A stretch of DNA of 64,000 nt from Brevibacillus fluminis (GCF_003710825.1 NZ_RHHQ01000012.1:186001-250000); one strand, 5' to 3'; numbered from the stretch's first letter, positions 34,319 to 42,750 are shown. Notes: a model not told the origin generated them from the letters alone. Numbers and translations: made by a program.

Positions 34319-35017
34319 TACAAACCTCTCCGCAACCCGCAGCATCCCGTCATCATACTTCCACATGCACTCCGGATGCCACTGAATGCCGATCACCATC
34401 TGATCATCGCTCTCGAACGCTTCGATGATCCCGTCCGGCGCGACGGCGGTTACGCGCAGACCGGGCGCCGGATCTTTGACCGCTTGATGGTGAAAGCTGT
34501 TGACCAGCACGCTGTCGGTCTGCAGCGCATCGCGTAAAAAGCCGGGCTCCAGGCGGACGTGATGGCTGCCGTAGGGCAATGAGCCTTTTTGGCTGTGCTG
34601 GCCAGCGCCCGCCACCTGGCTCGGAATATCTTGAATGAGCGTGCCGCCGAGTGCGACGTTGATGATTTGCATACCGCGGCATATGCCGAGAAGCGGTTTA
34701 TTCAGCTCACGAGCTGCCTCGATCAGGCGCATTTCGGCCAAATCGCGTTCATAATCGACCTCGCCTAACCCTTGGAGCGGTTCTTCGCCAAACAGATGCG
34801 GGGCGGGATCGCCGCCGCCGGCCAAAATGATACCGTCCACCGCTTGGGCCATCTGGCGGATCGGCGCATAGTCATGATGGCGTAGCGGAATGAGCAGGGG
34901 AGTGCCGCCGCAGCGCATGATGCCATCAGCATAGCGAGTGCTCAATGTAAAAGAAGGATCGAGCGATGAGGCTGTGAGGAATTCGGCAGGACAAGCGATG
35001 CCAATGATAGGTTGCAT
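34292..35017 (-). CDS. class I glutamine amidotransferase-like gamma-glutamyl hydrolase (peptidase C26), copy 2
   Basis: Paralogue of the gene at 13852-14583, 241 residues. I choose the ATG at 35017 (MQPIIGIACPAEF) with GAGGTGTCTAAC upstream; the frame is open 36 codons further without support. The same catalytic features are seen: GGGDPAPHLFGEEPLQGLGE, nucleophile elbow KPLLGICRGMQIINVALGGT, VNSFHHQAVKDPAPGLRV and GIQWHPECMW. It is again divergent from an OppA-like lipoprotein gene. The two copies agree over long blocks (for example GICRGMQIINVALGG and RVTAVAPDGxIEA), so the gene pair was duplicated as a unit. Its last codons form one arm of the inverted repeat to the left. Confidence 0.88.
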   Translation of the reverse strand: MQPIIGIACPAEFLTASSLDPSFTLSTRYADGIMRCGGTPLLIPLRHHDYAPIRQMAQAVDGIILAGGGDPAPHLFGEEPLQGLGEVDYERDLAEMRLIEAARELNKPLLGICRGMQIINVALGGTLIQDIPSQVAGAGQHSQKGSLPYGSHHVRLEPGFLRDALQTDSVLVNSFHHQAVKDPAPGLRVTAVAPDGIIEAFESDDQMVIGIQWHPECMWKYDDGMLRVAERFVEKVSSCKR

Positions 35018-35122
35018 GTTAGACACCTCGCAAAAATTGGGTAAAAACATCTCTTTCTCATTTAATAAGGATTCGGAAAAAAATTTCAATCGATTTGCAA
35101 GCGTTGTCGCATTGAAATAACC

Positions 35123-35153
35123 CATAAGGGATATAAAGGAATTTTATTTGTCA
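35123..35153 (+). promoter_or_regulatory. conserved 31-bp element upstream of oppA-like copy 2
   Basis: It begins CATAAGG, has AGGAATT at its centre and ends ATTTGTCA, matching 25 of 31 positions of 14673-14703. It lies 107 bp before the gene start, against 96 bp for copy 1. A LysR gene located 3' of this copy is one candidate for the regulator. Confidence 0.5.
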
Positions 35154-35260
35154 GCAGGTAGACGGGTAGGATACCATGTCCGTAGAAAATGACCCGCGAA
35201 ACGCCCATTTCACAACGGAAAAATCAGAATGTTTCAACCATTCGCAACAAGGAGGATACA

Positions 35261-36907
35261 ATGATGAAAAAAACCGCTTTCCTAGCAGGGGCAACGCTGC
35301 TGATCACAAGCGTGCTTGCGGGATGCAGCAGCTCGGCTCCGGCGAGCACCGCCCAACCCACTGCCGATCCGGGTACAACCGCTAAGAACCCGGATGCATC
35401 GCAAGCTGCTGCTGTTGACCAAGTGATGCATATGAACAGCACGGAGCCGAAAACGCTCGATCCCGGACTCTCCAGCGACATCGCCTCAGGCATTTTCATC
35501 CGTGCGGTGTACGATGGCCTGGTGCGGCTGGACAAGGACGGCCAACCGCAAAACTCGGTCGCGTCCGCCATCAACATTTCCGACGATAAAAAGACGTACA
35601 CCTTCACGCTGCGCGATTCCCAATGGTCCAACGGCGATCCGGTTACAGCGGGCGATTTCGTCTTTTCTGCAATCCGCACGCTCGATCCGAAAACGGGGAG
35701 CGGCTCTGCCTACAAATACTTCCCGATCAAAAACGCCAAGGAGTTCAATGCGGGAAAAGCCAAGGCGGAGGATGTCGGGATCAAGGCGATTGACGCCAAA
35801 ACATTGCAGGTTACGTTAGAAAACCCGACCGCCTTTTTCCTGACACTTGCCACATTTTATTATCCGGTGAACCAAAAAGTCGTGGAAGCCAACAAGGACT
35901 GGGCGTTGAAGGCAGATACCATCGTTAGCAACGGTCCTTTCAAAATGACGACATGGGAGCACAAAAGCAAGATCGTGCTGCAAAAAAACGACACGTATTG
36001 GGACAAAGAGACGGTGAAATTGAAAGAGCTCGATTTCTCAATGGTCGAGGATGCGAATACCGAGCTGGAGATGTTCAACGCCGGTGAGCTCGATTGGGCT
36101 GGAGCGCCGGTCGGAGGCTTGCCTGTCGACGCCATTACACCGCTGAAAGATGAAGGCAAGCTGTCGACTGCCCCGAAAGCGAGCAACTACTACCTGTTAT
36201 TCCAAACAGAAGTGAAACCGTTTACAAACGAAAAGATCCGCAAGGCGTTCGCGCTCGCGGTGAATCGTCAGGAAATCGTCGACCAGATCACACAGGCAGG
36301 GCAAAAACCGTTGATGGGCTTTGTGCCACAGTCTGCGTCGCTCAAGCCAGAGGGTTTCCACAAAGACAACGATGTGCAAGAAGCAAAGCAGCTGCTCGCA
36401 GAAGGAATGAAGGAGCTGGGGTTATCCAAGCTTCCGGAAATTACGTACTTGTACTGGAACTCCGACCGATCGAAAAAAATCGCGGAAGCGCTCCAGGCAC
36501 AATGGAAAAAATCGCTTGATATTGACGTAACGCTGGTCAACAAAGAAATGAACGTCGTGTGGGACGACCAGGCGCAAGGAAAATACATGATTTCGATTTC
36601 TGGCTGGACAGGCGATTACAACGACGGAGTGAATTTCCTCCAGCTCTTGATCGATAAGATGAGTTCCAACAACTGTACGTTTTGGCACAGCGACCGTTAT
36701 TCCCAGCTGATCGCGCAATCGGATGCCGAACCGGACCCGACTAAACGCAATGCGATGCTGCTGGAAGCGGAAACGATCCTGATGAACGAAATGCCGGTGA
36801 CCGGTCTGTTCAGCGACGTAAATGCATGGGTGCAAAGCGAAAAAGTAAAAGGTGTCCAAATCGATGCGCTCGGATATATCGATTTCAAATGGGGCTATAA
36901 AGAATAA
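35261..36907 (+). CDS. peptide ABC transporter substrate-binding lipoprotein (OppA/SBP_bac_5 family), copy 2
   Basis: Lipid-anchored peptide receptor of 548 residues, the same length as copy 1. The ATG at 35261 follows AAGGAGGATACA; the longer frame from 35189 would lose the signal peptide. Signal and lipobox are MMKKTAFLAGATLLITSV then LAGCSS. Shared blocks with copy 1 include YTFTLRDSxWxNGDPVTA, KAEDVGIKAxDxKTLQVTLE, TNEKIRKAFAxAxNRQE and EALQAQWKKxLxxDVxL. The ligand-facing regions differ more (for example FLTLATFYYPVNQKVVEAN versus FLALTPFFTPVNKKAVEAN), so ligand range may differ. No permease or ATPase genes adjoin. Confidence 0.92.
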   Translation: MMKKTAFLAGATLLITSVLAGCSSSAPASTAQPTADPGTTAKNPDASQAAAVDQVMHMNSTEPKTLDPGLSSDIASGIFIRAVYDGLVRLDKDGQPQNSVASAINISDDKKTYTFTLRDSQWSNGDPVTAGDFVFSAIRTLDPKTGSGSAYKYFPIKNAKEFNAGKAKAEDVGIKAIDAKTLQVTLENPTAFFLTLATFYYPVNQKVVEANKDWALKADTIVSNGPFKMTTWEHKSKIVLQKNDTYWDKETVKLKELDFSMVEDANTELEMFNAGELDWAGAPVGGLPVDAITPLKDEGKLSTAPKASNYYLLFQTEVKPFTNEKIRKAFALAVNRQEIVDQITQAGQKPLMGFVPQSASLKPEGFHKDNDVQEAKQLLAEGMKELGLSKLPEITYLYWNSDRSKKIAEALQAQWKKSLDIDVTLVNKEMNVVWDDQAQGKYMISISGWTGDYNDGVNFLQLLIDKMSSNNCTFWHSDRYSQLIAQSDAEPDPTKRNAMLLEAETILMNEMPVTGLFSDVNAWVQSEKVKGVQIDALGYIDFKWGYKE

Positions 36908-36917
36908 CTGGAAGCGC

Positions 36918-36944
36918 AAAGGGGGGGTGAATACCTCCCCTTTA
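36918..36944. terminator. terminator between oppA-like copy 2 and the LysR gene
   Basis: AAAGGGGGGG pairs with CCTCCCCTTT (one wobble) around TGAATA. It sits between convergent genes only 34 bp apart, and its right arm reaches the LysR stop codon. Confidence 0.6.
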
Positions 36945-37829
36945 CTCATCGGCGTGGCTGAGCAAAAACTCCTTGAACAGATGCGCGATCCCGGTCGTCT
37001 TGCGATTTTTCAGCGCAATGATCTCGAAGTTGCGCTTGATTTTGGGCATTCCGGCGATGGAGATCGTTTTTAATTGCCCGCTCGCCACCTCGTCTTTCAC
37101 CGCATACTGGGATAAAAACGCAATGCCGACCTGCGCCTTGATCATCTGCTTGACCAGCACGAAATTGTCCACTTCCATGACGATGTTGAGTCCGAGCCCT
37201 TGCTTGTCAAAGGCTTCCTTTACCAAAATCCAATCCTGCGAACCGCGGTTGTACAAAATGAACGGCTCTGCCGCGATTTGCTCCGGCGTGACCACGTCCA
37301 GCTTGCTAAGCGGATGATCGGGATGCACGACCAATAGCATCTCGTCGCTCATGAGATGCCGGTTTTCGATCTGGGGATGGTCAACATTGCGGGAGATACC
37401 AAACGGAACCTCGCAGTTGAGCACCATGTCGACGACTTGGTGGGAGTGGCCGGTATGCACAATGAGCCGCACCTTGGGGTATTTCCGATGGAAGTCCCCG
37501 AGCAGCGTGGGCAGCAGATGGTTGGCGGCGGTCATGACGGAACAGAAACGGAGCTCCCCTTCCACAGCGTTTTTCATTTGCTGCAGGACAAGGCGGCCGT
37601 CATTCATATGCTGCATGACTTTTTCGGCATAAGGCAGAAAGGCCTTACCTTCCTCGGTCAAAACGACAATTTTGCCAGAGCGCTCGAAGAGGACGGTTCC
37701 CAACACGTTCTCCAGAGACTGCACGCGTGAGCTGACGGACGGTTGGGTGAGGTAGAGAAATTCACCGGCTTTGCTGAAGCTGCCGGTCGATGCGACACAG
37801 AGAAACGATTCGATCTGGTCTAAGTTCAT
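36942..37829 (-). CDS. LysR-family transcriptional regulator
   Basis: DNA-binding regulator of 295 residues. The N-terminal winged helix-turn-helix is MNLDQIESFLCVASTGSFSK then AGEFLYLTQPSVSSRVQSLE. The rest is a periplasmic-binding-like effector domain (ELRFCSVMTAANHLLPTLLG, FVLVKQMIKAQVGIAFLSQ). It lies between OppA-like copy 2 and the divergent MarR/dipeptidase operon, with 188 bp to the MarR start. LysR proteins commonly regulate neighbouring divergent or flanking genes, so either group could be its target. The effector is unknown. Confidence 0.92.
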   Translation of the reverse strand: MNLDQIESFLCVASTGSFSKAGEFLYLTQPSVSSRVQSLENVLGTVLFERSGKIVVLTEEGKAFLPYAEKVMQHMNDGRLVLQQMKNAVEGELRFCSVMTAANHLLPTLLGDFHRKYPKVRLIVHTGHSHQVVDMVLNCEVPFGISRNVDHPQIENRHLMSDEMLLVVHPDHPLSKLDVVTPEQIAAEPFILYNRGSQDWILVKEAFDKQGLGLNIVMEVDNFVLVKQMIKAQVGIAFLSQYAVKDEVASGQLKTISIAGMPKIKRNFEIIALKNRKTTGIAHLFKEFLLSHADE

Positions 37830-37934
37830 GGTAGGTTCGCCTCGTAGCTTGTAGAGTTTCCTTCATTATAAAAAATTGCGGTAAGGTACAAAAGATTAGA
37901 ATTGAAAATTATCAAAATTTTAGCATAAGCTGCC

Positions 37935-37964
37935 TTTACAGCGAAAGACGTGTTTTGCTATAAT
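37935..37964 (+). promoter_or_regulatory. sigma-A promoter of the MarR/dipeptidase operon
   Basis: TTTACA (37935-37940), an 18-bp spacer, then TATAAT (37959-37964). The expected start site falls at about 37971, right at the left edge of the palindromic operator. Confidence 0.75.
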
Positions 37965-37972
37965 CGGCTCAA

Positions 37973-37992
37973 TTATTTAGAATTCTAAGTAA
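37973..37992. promoter_or_regulatory. near-perfect 20-bp palindrome, probable MarR autoregulatory operator
   Basis: TTATTTAGAATTCTAAGTAA has one mismatched pair. Its position directly over the transcription start, between the promoter and the MarR gene, is typical of an auto-repressed marR operator. Confidence 0.7.
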
Positions 37993-38017
37993 TTTGCGAA
38001 AAAGGAGAGAGAGCAGG

Positions 38018-38470
38018 TTGCCAACCAAGAAAGCTGATCACACCCAAGAAGAATTGACCAGCCTGGAGCTGAAACAGCTCGCCAATCTGCTGACGAACGC
38101 CCACAATCTGCAATTGGAAAAGTACGGCATCACCGTCGCCCAGTTCGGCGTGTTGCATTTCCTGAAAAAAATGGATGGGCTGACCCAAAGCGAGCTGCAG
38201 CAAAAGCTCGGGATAAAAGGCTCTTCCATGACCAGCCTTTTGGAGCAGTTGGAGAAAAAAGAGCTGATCGACCGGATCGTTTGCCCGGAGGATGGGCGAG
38301 CCAAGCGGATTTACCTTAGTGGTAAAGGCCGTCGCTTTTTTGATGAGCAGGTGTGGGGCATCTTTAGCAGCTTTGAGGAGAAGCTGCTGGCTAATTTCTC
38401 GGAGCAGGAGCGTGCGCTTCTGTTATCGTGGCTTGTGCGGCTGCGCCAAAATATCGAAAGCTATTTGTAG
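38018..38470 (+). CDS. MarR-family transcriptional repressor
   Basis: Winged-helix regulator of 150 residues. The open frame begins at 37994, but the TTG at 38018 has AAGGAGAGAG upstream and is preferred. Core motifs: KYGITVAQFGVLHFLKKMDG, LTQSELQQKLGIKGSSMTSL, LEQLEKKELIDRIVCPEDGR and AKRIYLSGKGRRFFDE, the wing with its DxRxK-like arginines. It is the first gene of an operon with M19 dipeptidase (11 bp downstream), S15-type hydrolase and RidA genes, and probably represses that operon through the palindrome at its own promoter. Confidence 0.93.
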   Translation: MPTKKADHTQEELTSLELKQLANLLTNAHNLQLEKYGITVAQFGVLHFLKKMDGLTQSELQQKLGIKGSSMTSLLEQLEKKELIDRIVCPEDGRAKRIYLSGKGRRFFDEQVWGIFSSFEEKLLANFSEQERALLLSWLVRLRQNIESYL

Positions 38471-38481
38471 GAGGGGACAGG

Positions 38482-39525
38482 ATGGAAAAGCAGTGGGAGG
38501 AAGTAGCAGGGCGGATTCATGCGCGTGCGCTGGTGGCGGACGCGCACTTTGATTTGCTGATGGACGTGGAGATCCAGCGCAAGCGCGGACGCACGCGTGT
38601 GATTGAAAGCGATTACTTGCCGGAGTTTGAGCGCGGTGGCGTCAATGTCATCGTAGCGGCGGTGTTTGTGGAGAGCGAGTTTTTGCCGGAAATGGGTTTG
38701 CGCAAGGCGTTGAATCAGATTACGGCTCTGCATGCCGAGGTGGCCGAGTCGCCGGATCGTTTCATGATTTGCCGCACGATGCAGGATGTCGAGCGGGCCG
38801 TTGCGGAAAACAAGCTTGGATTTGTACTGTCCCTCGAGGGCGTGGAGCCGATCGGCGATGATCTCACCTTGGTGCGCACATTTTACGAGCTGGGTGTGCG
38901 TAGCATCGGGCTTACGTGGAGCCGCCGCAACTACGCTGCGGACGGGAGTCACTATTCGAAAGCGAAGGAAGGCAAAGAGGGTGGATTGACCGCGTTTGGC
39001 GTGCAGATCCTCGAGGAGGCCGCTCGGCTTGGCATAACCATCGATGTGAGCCACATCAATGACTCTGGCTTTTGGGACGTGATCGCGTTCAGCGAAAAGC
39101 CTGTGATCGCCTCGCATTCCAATGCGCGCAGCGTCACAGACTCGTCGCGCAACCTGACTGACGAGCAAATCAAGGCGATTGCAGAGACGAACGGCGTCAT
39201 CGGGCTGAATGCAGCCAGCATGTTCACGGCAGATACGGACGAGCGCTCGACGATCGCGGGCCTGGTCGATCATGCCGAGCATATCATCAAGCTGGTCGGC
39301 GTGGAGCATGTGTGCCTGGGGCTCGATCTGTGCGACCCGTTCATGAAATACATATCGCCTGAGACGATTGCCCGTTTTCCGCGCGTTCCGTTTGATGTGG
39401 TGAAAGGGCATGGGCAGCTGCCAGCGCTGACGGCCGAGTTGTTGCAGCGCGGCTACAGCGAGAGCGATGCCGAAAAGATTCTTGGGAAAAATCTGATGCG
39501 CGTCTTTGCGAGCGTGTGGAAATAA
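38482..39525 (+). CDS. membrane-dipeptidase family zinc peptidase (M19)
   Basis: Metal-dependent dipeptidase of 347 residues. The ATG at 38482 follows GTAGGAGGGGACAGG. Motifs: metal-binding HxD in ALVADAHFDLLMD, bridging Glu in GFVLSLEGVEPIGDD, ITIDVSHINDSGFWDVIAF, and the second metal His in PVIASHSNARSVTDSSRNLT. The latter is typical of renal dipeptidase relatives, as is VCLGLDLCDPFM. No signal peptide is seen, so it acts in the cytosol. M19 enzymes split L-Xaa-D/L-Xaa dipeptides and tolerate a D-residue at the second position, which would suit peptidoglycan-derived or imported peptides. Confidence 0.9.
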   Translation: MEKQWEEVAGRIHARALVADAHFDLLMDVEIQRKRGRTRVIESDYLPEFERGGVNVIVAAVFVESEFLPEMGLRKALNQITALHAEVAESPDRFMICRTMQDVERAVAENKLGFVLSLEGVEPIGDDLTLVRTFYELGVRSIGLTWSRRNYAADGSHYSKAKEGKEGGLTAFGVQILEEAARLGITIDVSHINDSGFWDVIAFSEKPVIASHSNARSVTDSSRNLTDEQIKAIAETNGVIGLNAASMFTADTDERSTIAGLVDHAEHIIKLVGVEHVCLGLDLCDPFMKYISPETIARFPRVPFDVVKGHGQLPALTAELLQRGYSESDAEKILGKNLMRVFASVWK

Positions 39526-39538
39526 ACGGGGTGCGGAC

Positions 39539-41659
39539 ATGACGGCAAGTGGTGATAAGCAATCGGACTTTTCCTTGTACAAATCAGGCATTTATTGTGC
39601 AGATGTTTCGTTTGTAAATGGCACGGTTCTGCTCACGGCGAAAGGGCAGTCGGGCGATGCAGAGGATTACCTTTTACCGCTTGCACAGTTGGCAGCGCAG
39701 GAGGCAGAGCTGCATGGCATCGATTGGGATGCCGCCAATGAAATCGTCACCCAGGAGGGCGCGGTCTTCCAGCGCTTTGACCGAATCGATGGAGAGCATG
39801 CGGGCGTTGCCAAAACGGCATGGCTATGGGCCAGACGCGGGGAAAAGATGCCGGTTGATCTGATCGTTTGCGAGCGGGAGGTCATCGGGTATTGCATCAA
39901 CGGACGCGGTGACAGCGAAATGCTAATTAAGAACGGCTACGAGGTGCTGACGCCGCTCATGCTTTGGCAGGATGCGGGATTGTCGCCGGAGGCAGGGAGG
40001 GCTGCCCACAAAGGCACTTTTTTTGTCCCGATGCGCGATGGCGTCAGGCTGGCTACAGAGTTATGGCTGCCGGAGAACCTTTCTGCAGGGGAAAAAATCC
40101 CGACGATTCTCGTGCGTACTCCGTATGGACGCAAGACAAAGGCGAACGGCGATGTCCGTTGGCTGCGGTTCGTACAGCGCGGTTATGCGCTGGTCGTGCA
40201 GGACACGCGCGGGCGCGGTGAGTCGGAAGGCGTCTGGGTGCCCAAAATCCATGAGCTGGCAGATGGCGACGATACGCTCAACTGGATCGCAGCACAAGCG
40301 TGGTCGGACGGCGGAGTCGGCATGATCGGCGGCTCATACGGCGGATTTGTTCAATGGGCAGCTGCGGCGAGCGGCAACAAGCATTTAAAGGCGATTGTCA
40401 GCTATGTCACGGTAGGCAGCGCGTTCGGTGACATTCCCCGGACGAACGGGATGATCCCTTCGGGCGTTTTAACCTGGACGTTCATGATGGCAGAGCAGGA
40501 CCAGAACCCGGATGCGGCCAACCGGACTGACTGGGAGGAAGTCATCAAGCTGCGGCCGATCAAGGATATTCCGAAAATGGTGCTGGGCAAGGACATTCAT
40601 TTTTGGAACGAGTGGATGAGCCATCCGGATTACGATGATTTTTGGGCGCAGTCGGATTGGGTGAACATGGGCGAGCAGATCGATGTTCCGTCCTTGCTGA
40701 TCTCTGGCTGGTATGACGATGACAGTGTCGGGACGTCGGAAGCATGGAGTCTGCTTGAGCGCCATCAGCGGAAGCATCGCCGGATGATTCTAGGCCCCTG
40801 GCACCACAGGGCCAACACCGCACGCGAAATACACAACATTCCGTTCGGCAATAACGCGATCCGCTATGATCTCGACTTGATCCAGCAGCAATGGTTCGAC
40901 CGGTTTCTGAAAGGCTGCGAAAACGGTGTGGACGCCAAGCCGCAAGTCGAATACTACATGGTTGGCGAAAACGAATGGAAGTCGTCGGATAGCTGGCCGC
41001 CAGCAGAAACGGTGTACACGCCGTTTTACTTGCACAGCCCAGGAGCGGCGAATACGGCTGCGGGCGACGGGATGCTAAGCTACGAGGAACCGGGGGATGA
41101 AAAGCCGGACAGGTACACCTTTGACCCGTTGGACCCGGCACCATATCTGATCGACATGACGGAAAACGAGTGCAGCGTGCCGGAAAATTATCGCGAGGTT
41201 GAGGAGCGCCATGACGTACTCGTCTTTACGTCGCCGCCGCTTGAGGAAGACGTGGCGATTGCCGGGGAGATCAGCGCGGTGCTGTACGCGGCCAGCTCGG
41301 CCAAAGACACAGACTGGGTCGTACGCCTGACGGATGTGGACGAGGCGGGCAATTCGATCCGGCTGTCCGATGGCATGGTTCGCGCACGATACCGTCATTC
41401 CTACACGCAGCCCGAGCTGCTTGAACCCGGCAAGGTGGAAGCATACGAGGTGAAGATGACAAAGGTCGCGAACGTATTCAAAAAGGGGCACCGCATCCGC
41501 GTCTCCGTCATGTCCGGCGCTAAAAACCTGATCTTCCCTAACCATAATACGGGAAATGACCCCGCGTCCGATACGGAGATGATTGTAGCGCTGCAGACGG
41601 TCCATCACGATAAAACCTATCCGAGTCACATCAGGCTGCCAATTTTGCCGATGAAATAA
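39539..41659 (+). CDS. CocE/NonD-type alpha/beta hydrolase (X-Pro dipeptidyl-peptidase S15 family)
   Basis: Serine hydrolase of 706 residues. The ATG at 39539 is 13 bp after the dipeptidase stop, with a weak GGGGTGCGG site. About 150 N-terminal residues precede the catalytic domain and are not recognised. The S15 core begins FFVPMRDGVRLATELWLPEN, continues VVQDTRGRGESEGVW, has the nucleophile in MIGGSYGGFVQW (about residue 267), the Asp region LISGWYDDDSVGTSEAW and the His in MILGPWHHRANT. A C-terminal jelly-roll domain follows (VAIAGEISAVLYAASSAKDT, GHRIRVSVMSG). Substrates in the family include Xaa-Pro peptides, acyl esters and glutaryl amides; here a peptide or amide is likely from context. 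Confidence 0.88.
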   Translation: MTASGDKQSDFSLYKSGIYCADVSFVNGTVLLTAKGQSGDAEDYLLPLAQLAAQEAELHGIDWDAANEIVTQEGAVFQRFDRIDGEHAGVAKTAWLWARRGEKMPVDLIVCEREVIGYCINGRGDSEMLIKNGYEVLTPLMLWQDAGLSPEAGRAAHKGTFFVPMRDGVRLATELWLPENLSAGEKIPTILVRTPYGRKTKANGDVRWLRFVQRGYALVVQDTRGRGESEGVWVPKIHELADGDDTLNWIAAQAWSDGGVGMIGGSYGGFVQWAAAASGNKHLKAIVSYVTVGSAFGDIPRTNGMIPSGVLTWTFMMAEQDQNPDAANRTDWEEVIKLRPIKDIPKMVLGKDIHFWNEWMSHPDYDDFWAQSDWVNMGEQIDVPSLLISGWYDDDSVGTSEAWSLLERHQRKHRRMILGPWHHRANTAREIHNIPFGNNAIRYDLDLIQQQWFDRFLKGCENGVDAKPQVEYYMVGENEWKSSDSWPPAETVYTPFYLHSPGAANTAAGDGMLSYEEPGDEKPDRYTFDPLDPAPYLIDMTENECSVPENYREVEERHDVLVFTSPPLEEDVAIAGEISAVLYAASSAKDTDWVVRLTDVDEAGNSIRLSDGMVRARYRHSYTQPELLEPGKVEAYEVKMTKVANVFKKGHRIRVSVMSGAKNLIFPNHNTGNDPASDTEMIVALQTVHHDKTYPSHIRLPILPMK

Positions 41660-41720
41660 TGGCATCCAATCTAATGAAAAACGTTGAGACGTATATCACA
41701 AAAAAAGGAGTGCTTCGATC

Positions 41721-42185
41721 ATGTCAAACATTGAACAGCGTTTGCGCGAATTAGGCTACGAGCTGCCGCATCCGCCAGCCGTGATGGCCAATTATGTGTC
41801 ATGTGTGCAGACGGGTAACCTGATTTTTACGTCGGGAGCCGGCTGCTATATCGGTGGAAGTCCCAAATATACCGGTCGACTCGGTGAACAGGTCACGATT
41901 GAGCAAGGATATGAAGCAGGCAAAATTACCGTGCTGAATTTGCTCGCCATCTTGAAGGCACATCTGGGCGATCTGGACCGGATCGAGCGGATCGTCAAGC
42001 TGTTTGCCTTGGTTAGCAGCGCACCTGACTTTTATGATCAGCCGAAAGTCATCAACGGCGCTTCTGATTTCCTCATTGAAATACTGGGGGAGCGAGGCAG
42101 GCACGCGCGAGTCGCTGCAGGAACCTCGGTGCTGCCGTTCAACAATCCGATCGAGATCGATTTGATCGTGGAATTGAAAGCGTGA
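41721..42185 (+). CDS. RidA family (YjgF/UK114) protein
   Basis: Small trimeric enzyme family protein of 154 residues. AAAAAAGGAGTGCTTCGATC precedes the ATG. Typical segments: YVSCVQTGNLIFTSGAGCYI, VTIEQGYEAGKITVLNLLAI and VINGASDFLIEILGERGRHA with the Arg of the RidA active site in RVAAGTSVLPFNNPIEID. RidA proteins hydrolyse reactive enamine/imine intermediates released by PLP enzymes. It is the last gene of the MarR operon and pairs well, functionally, with amino acid release from peptides. The long N-terminal segment puts it in a RidA-like subfamily rather than RidA proper. Confidence 0.88.
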   Translation: MSNIEQRLRELGYELPHPPAVMANYVSCVQTGNLIFTSGAGCYIGGSPKYTGRLGEQVTIEQGYEAGKITVLNLLAILKAHLGDLDRIERIVKLFALVSSAPDFYDQPKVINGASDFLIEILGERGRHARVAAGTSVLPFNNPIEIDLIVELKA

Positions 42186-42206
42186 GGAAGAGTGCCCAGA
42201 AAGTCG

Positions 42207-42235
42207 TTGACAAGGAATGCGGCGCATGGTAATTT
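42207..42235 (+). promoter_or_regulatory. sigma-A-like promoter in the 42.2-42.5 kb interval
   Basis: TTGACA (42207-42212), 17-bp spacer, TAATTT (42230-42235). A second TTGACA at 42429-42434 lies closer to the YezD gene. The interval 42186-42496 contains no gene I can support; a T-tract at 42363-42368 has no clear stem before it, so a small RNA is possible but unproven. Confidence 0.5.
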
Positions 42236-42496
42236 TTTAATAACATACTAATCTGCTAGGAATTATAGGGTTTGTCAACGGAAAAATAATTGCAAAGTCG
42301 ATCGGTCAACCGAAGGCTCTTAATCACTGATGGATGTTCGTCGTCCTGTTAGTATGGGAGTCTTTTTTGCTTTCCCAAAATCTTAGTTGAGAGGTTGGTG
42401 TTACCTTTGCCAAATTTTCAATCCTTACTTGACAAGTCGGAATAGTGGGTATTAAACTTTTAACAAGATTTTACTGTTGGAAAAGGAGAGAATGTT

Positions 42497-42697
42497 ATGG
42501 CAAACCACGCTTCGTCGACTCCTGATCAGCTGATCGCCCGCATCTTGCATGCATTGGAAGGGCTGCAGTACGGGTCCGTACAGATTGTGGTCCATGATTC
42601 ACAGGTCATACAGATCGACCGCACAGAAAAACACCGCTTTCCTTTGGAGAAAGCGGAGGTTTATCAGCAGCAGCTATCGCGAGAGAAGAAGAAGTAG
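42497..42697 (+). CDS. YezD-family small protein (DUF2292)
   Basis: Small cytosolic protein of 66 residues. AAAAGGAGAGAATGTT precedes the ATG. The pattern ILHALEGLQYGSVQIVVHDS followed by QVIQIDRTEKHRFP is the whole of the DUF2292/YezD family, usually about 55-65 residues. Members are often found with sulfur-assimilation genes, but no such genes adjoin here and the function is not established. Confidence 0.85.
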   Translation: MANHASSTPDQLIARILHALEGLQYGSVQIVVHDSQVIQIDRTEKHRFPLEKAEVYQQQLSREKKK

Positions 42698-42715
42698 GCG
42701 AAAATTGAAATATAG

Positions 42716-42750
42716 CGGAAGTGAGCAAGAATTGCAGCCGCTCGCTTCCG
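42716..42750. other. perfect hairpin between the YezD and DUF2325 genes
   Basis: CGGAAGTGAGC (42716-42726) pairs over 11 positions with GCTCGCTTCCG (42740-42750), one wobble included. No T-tract follows, so it may stabilise or separate transcripts rather than terminate. Confidence 0.5.
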
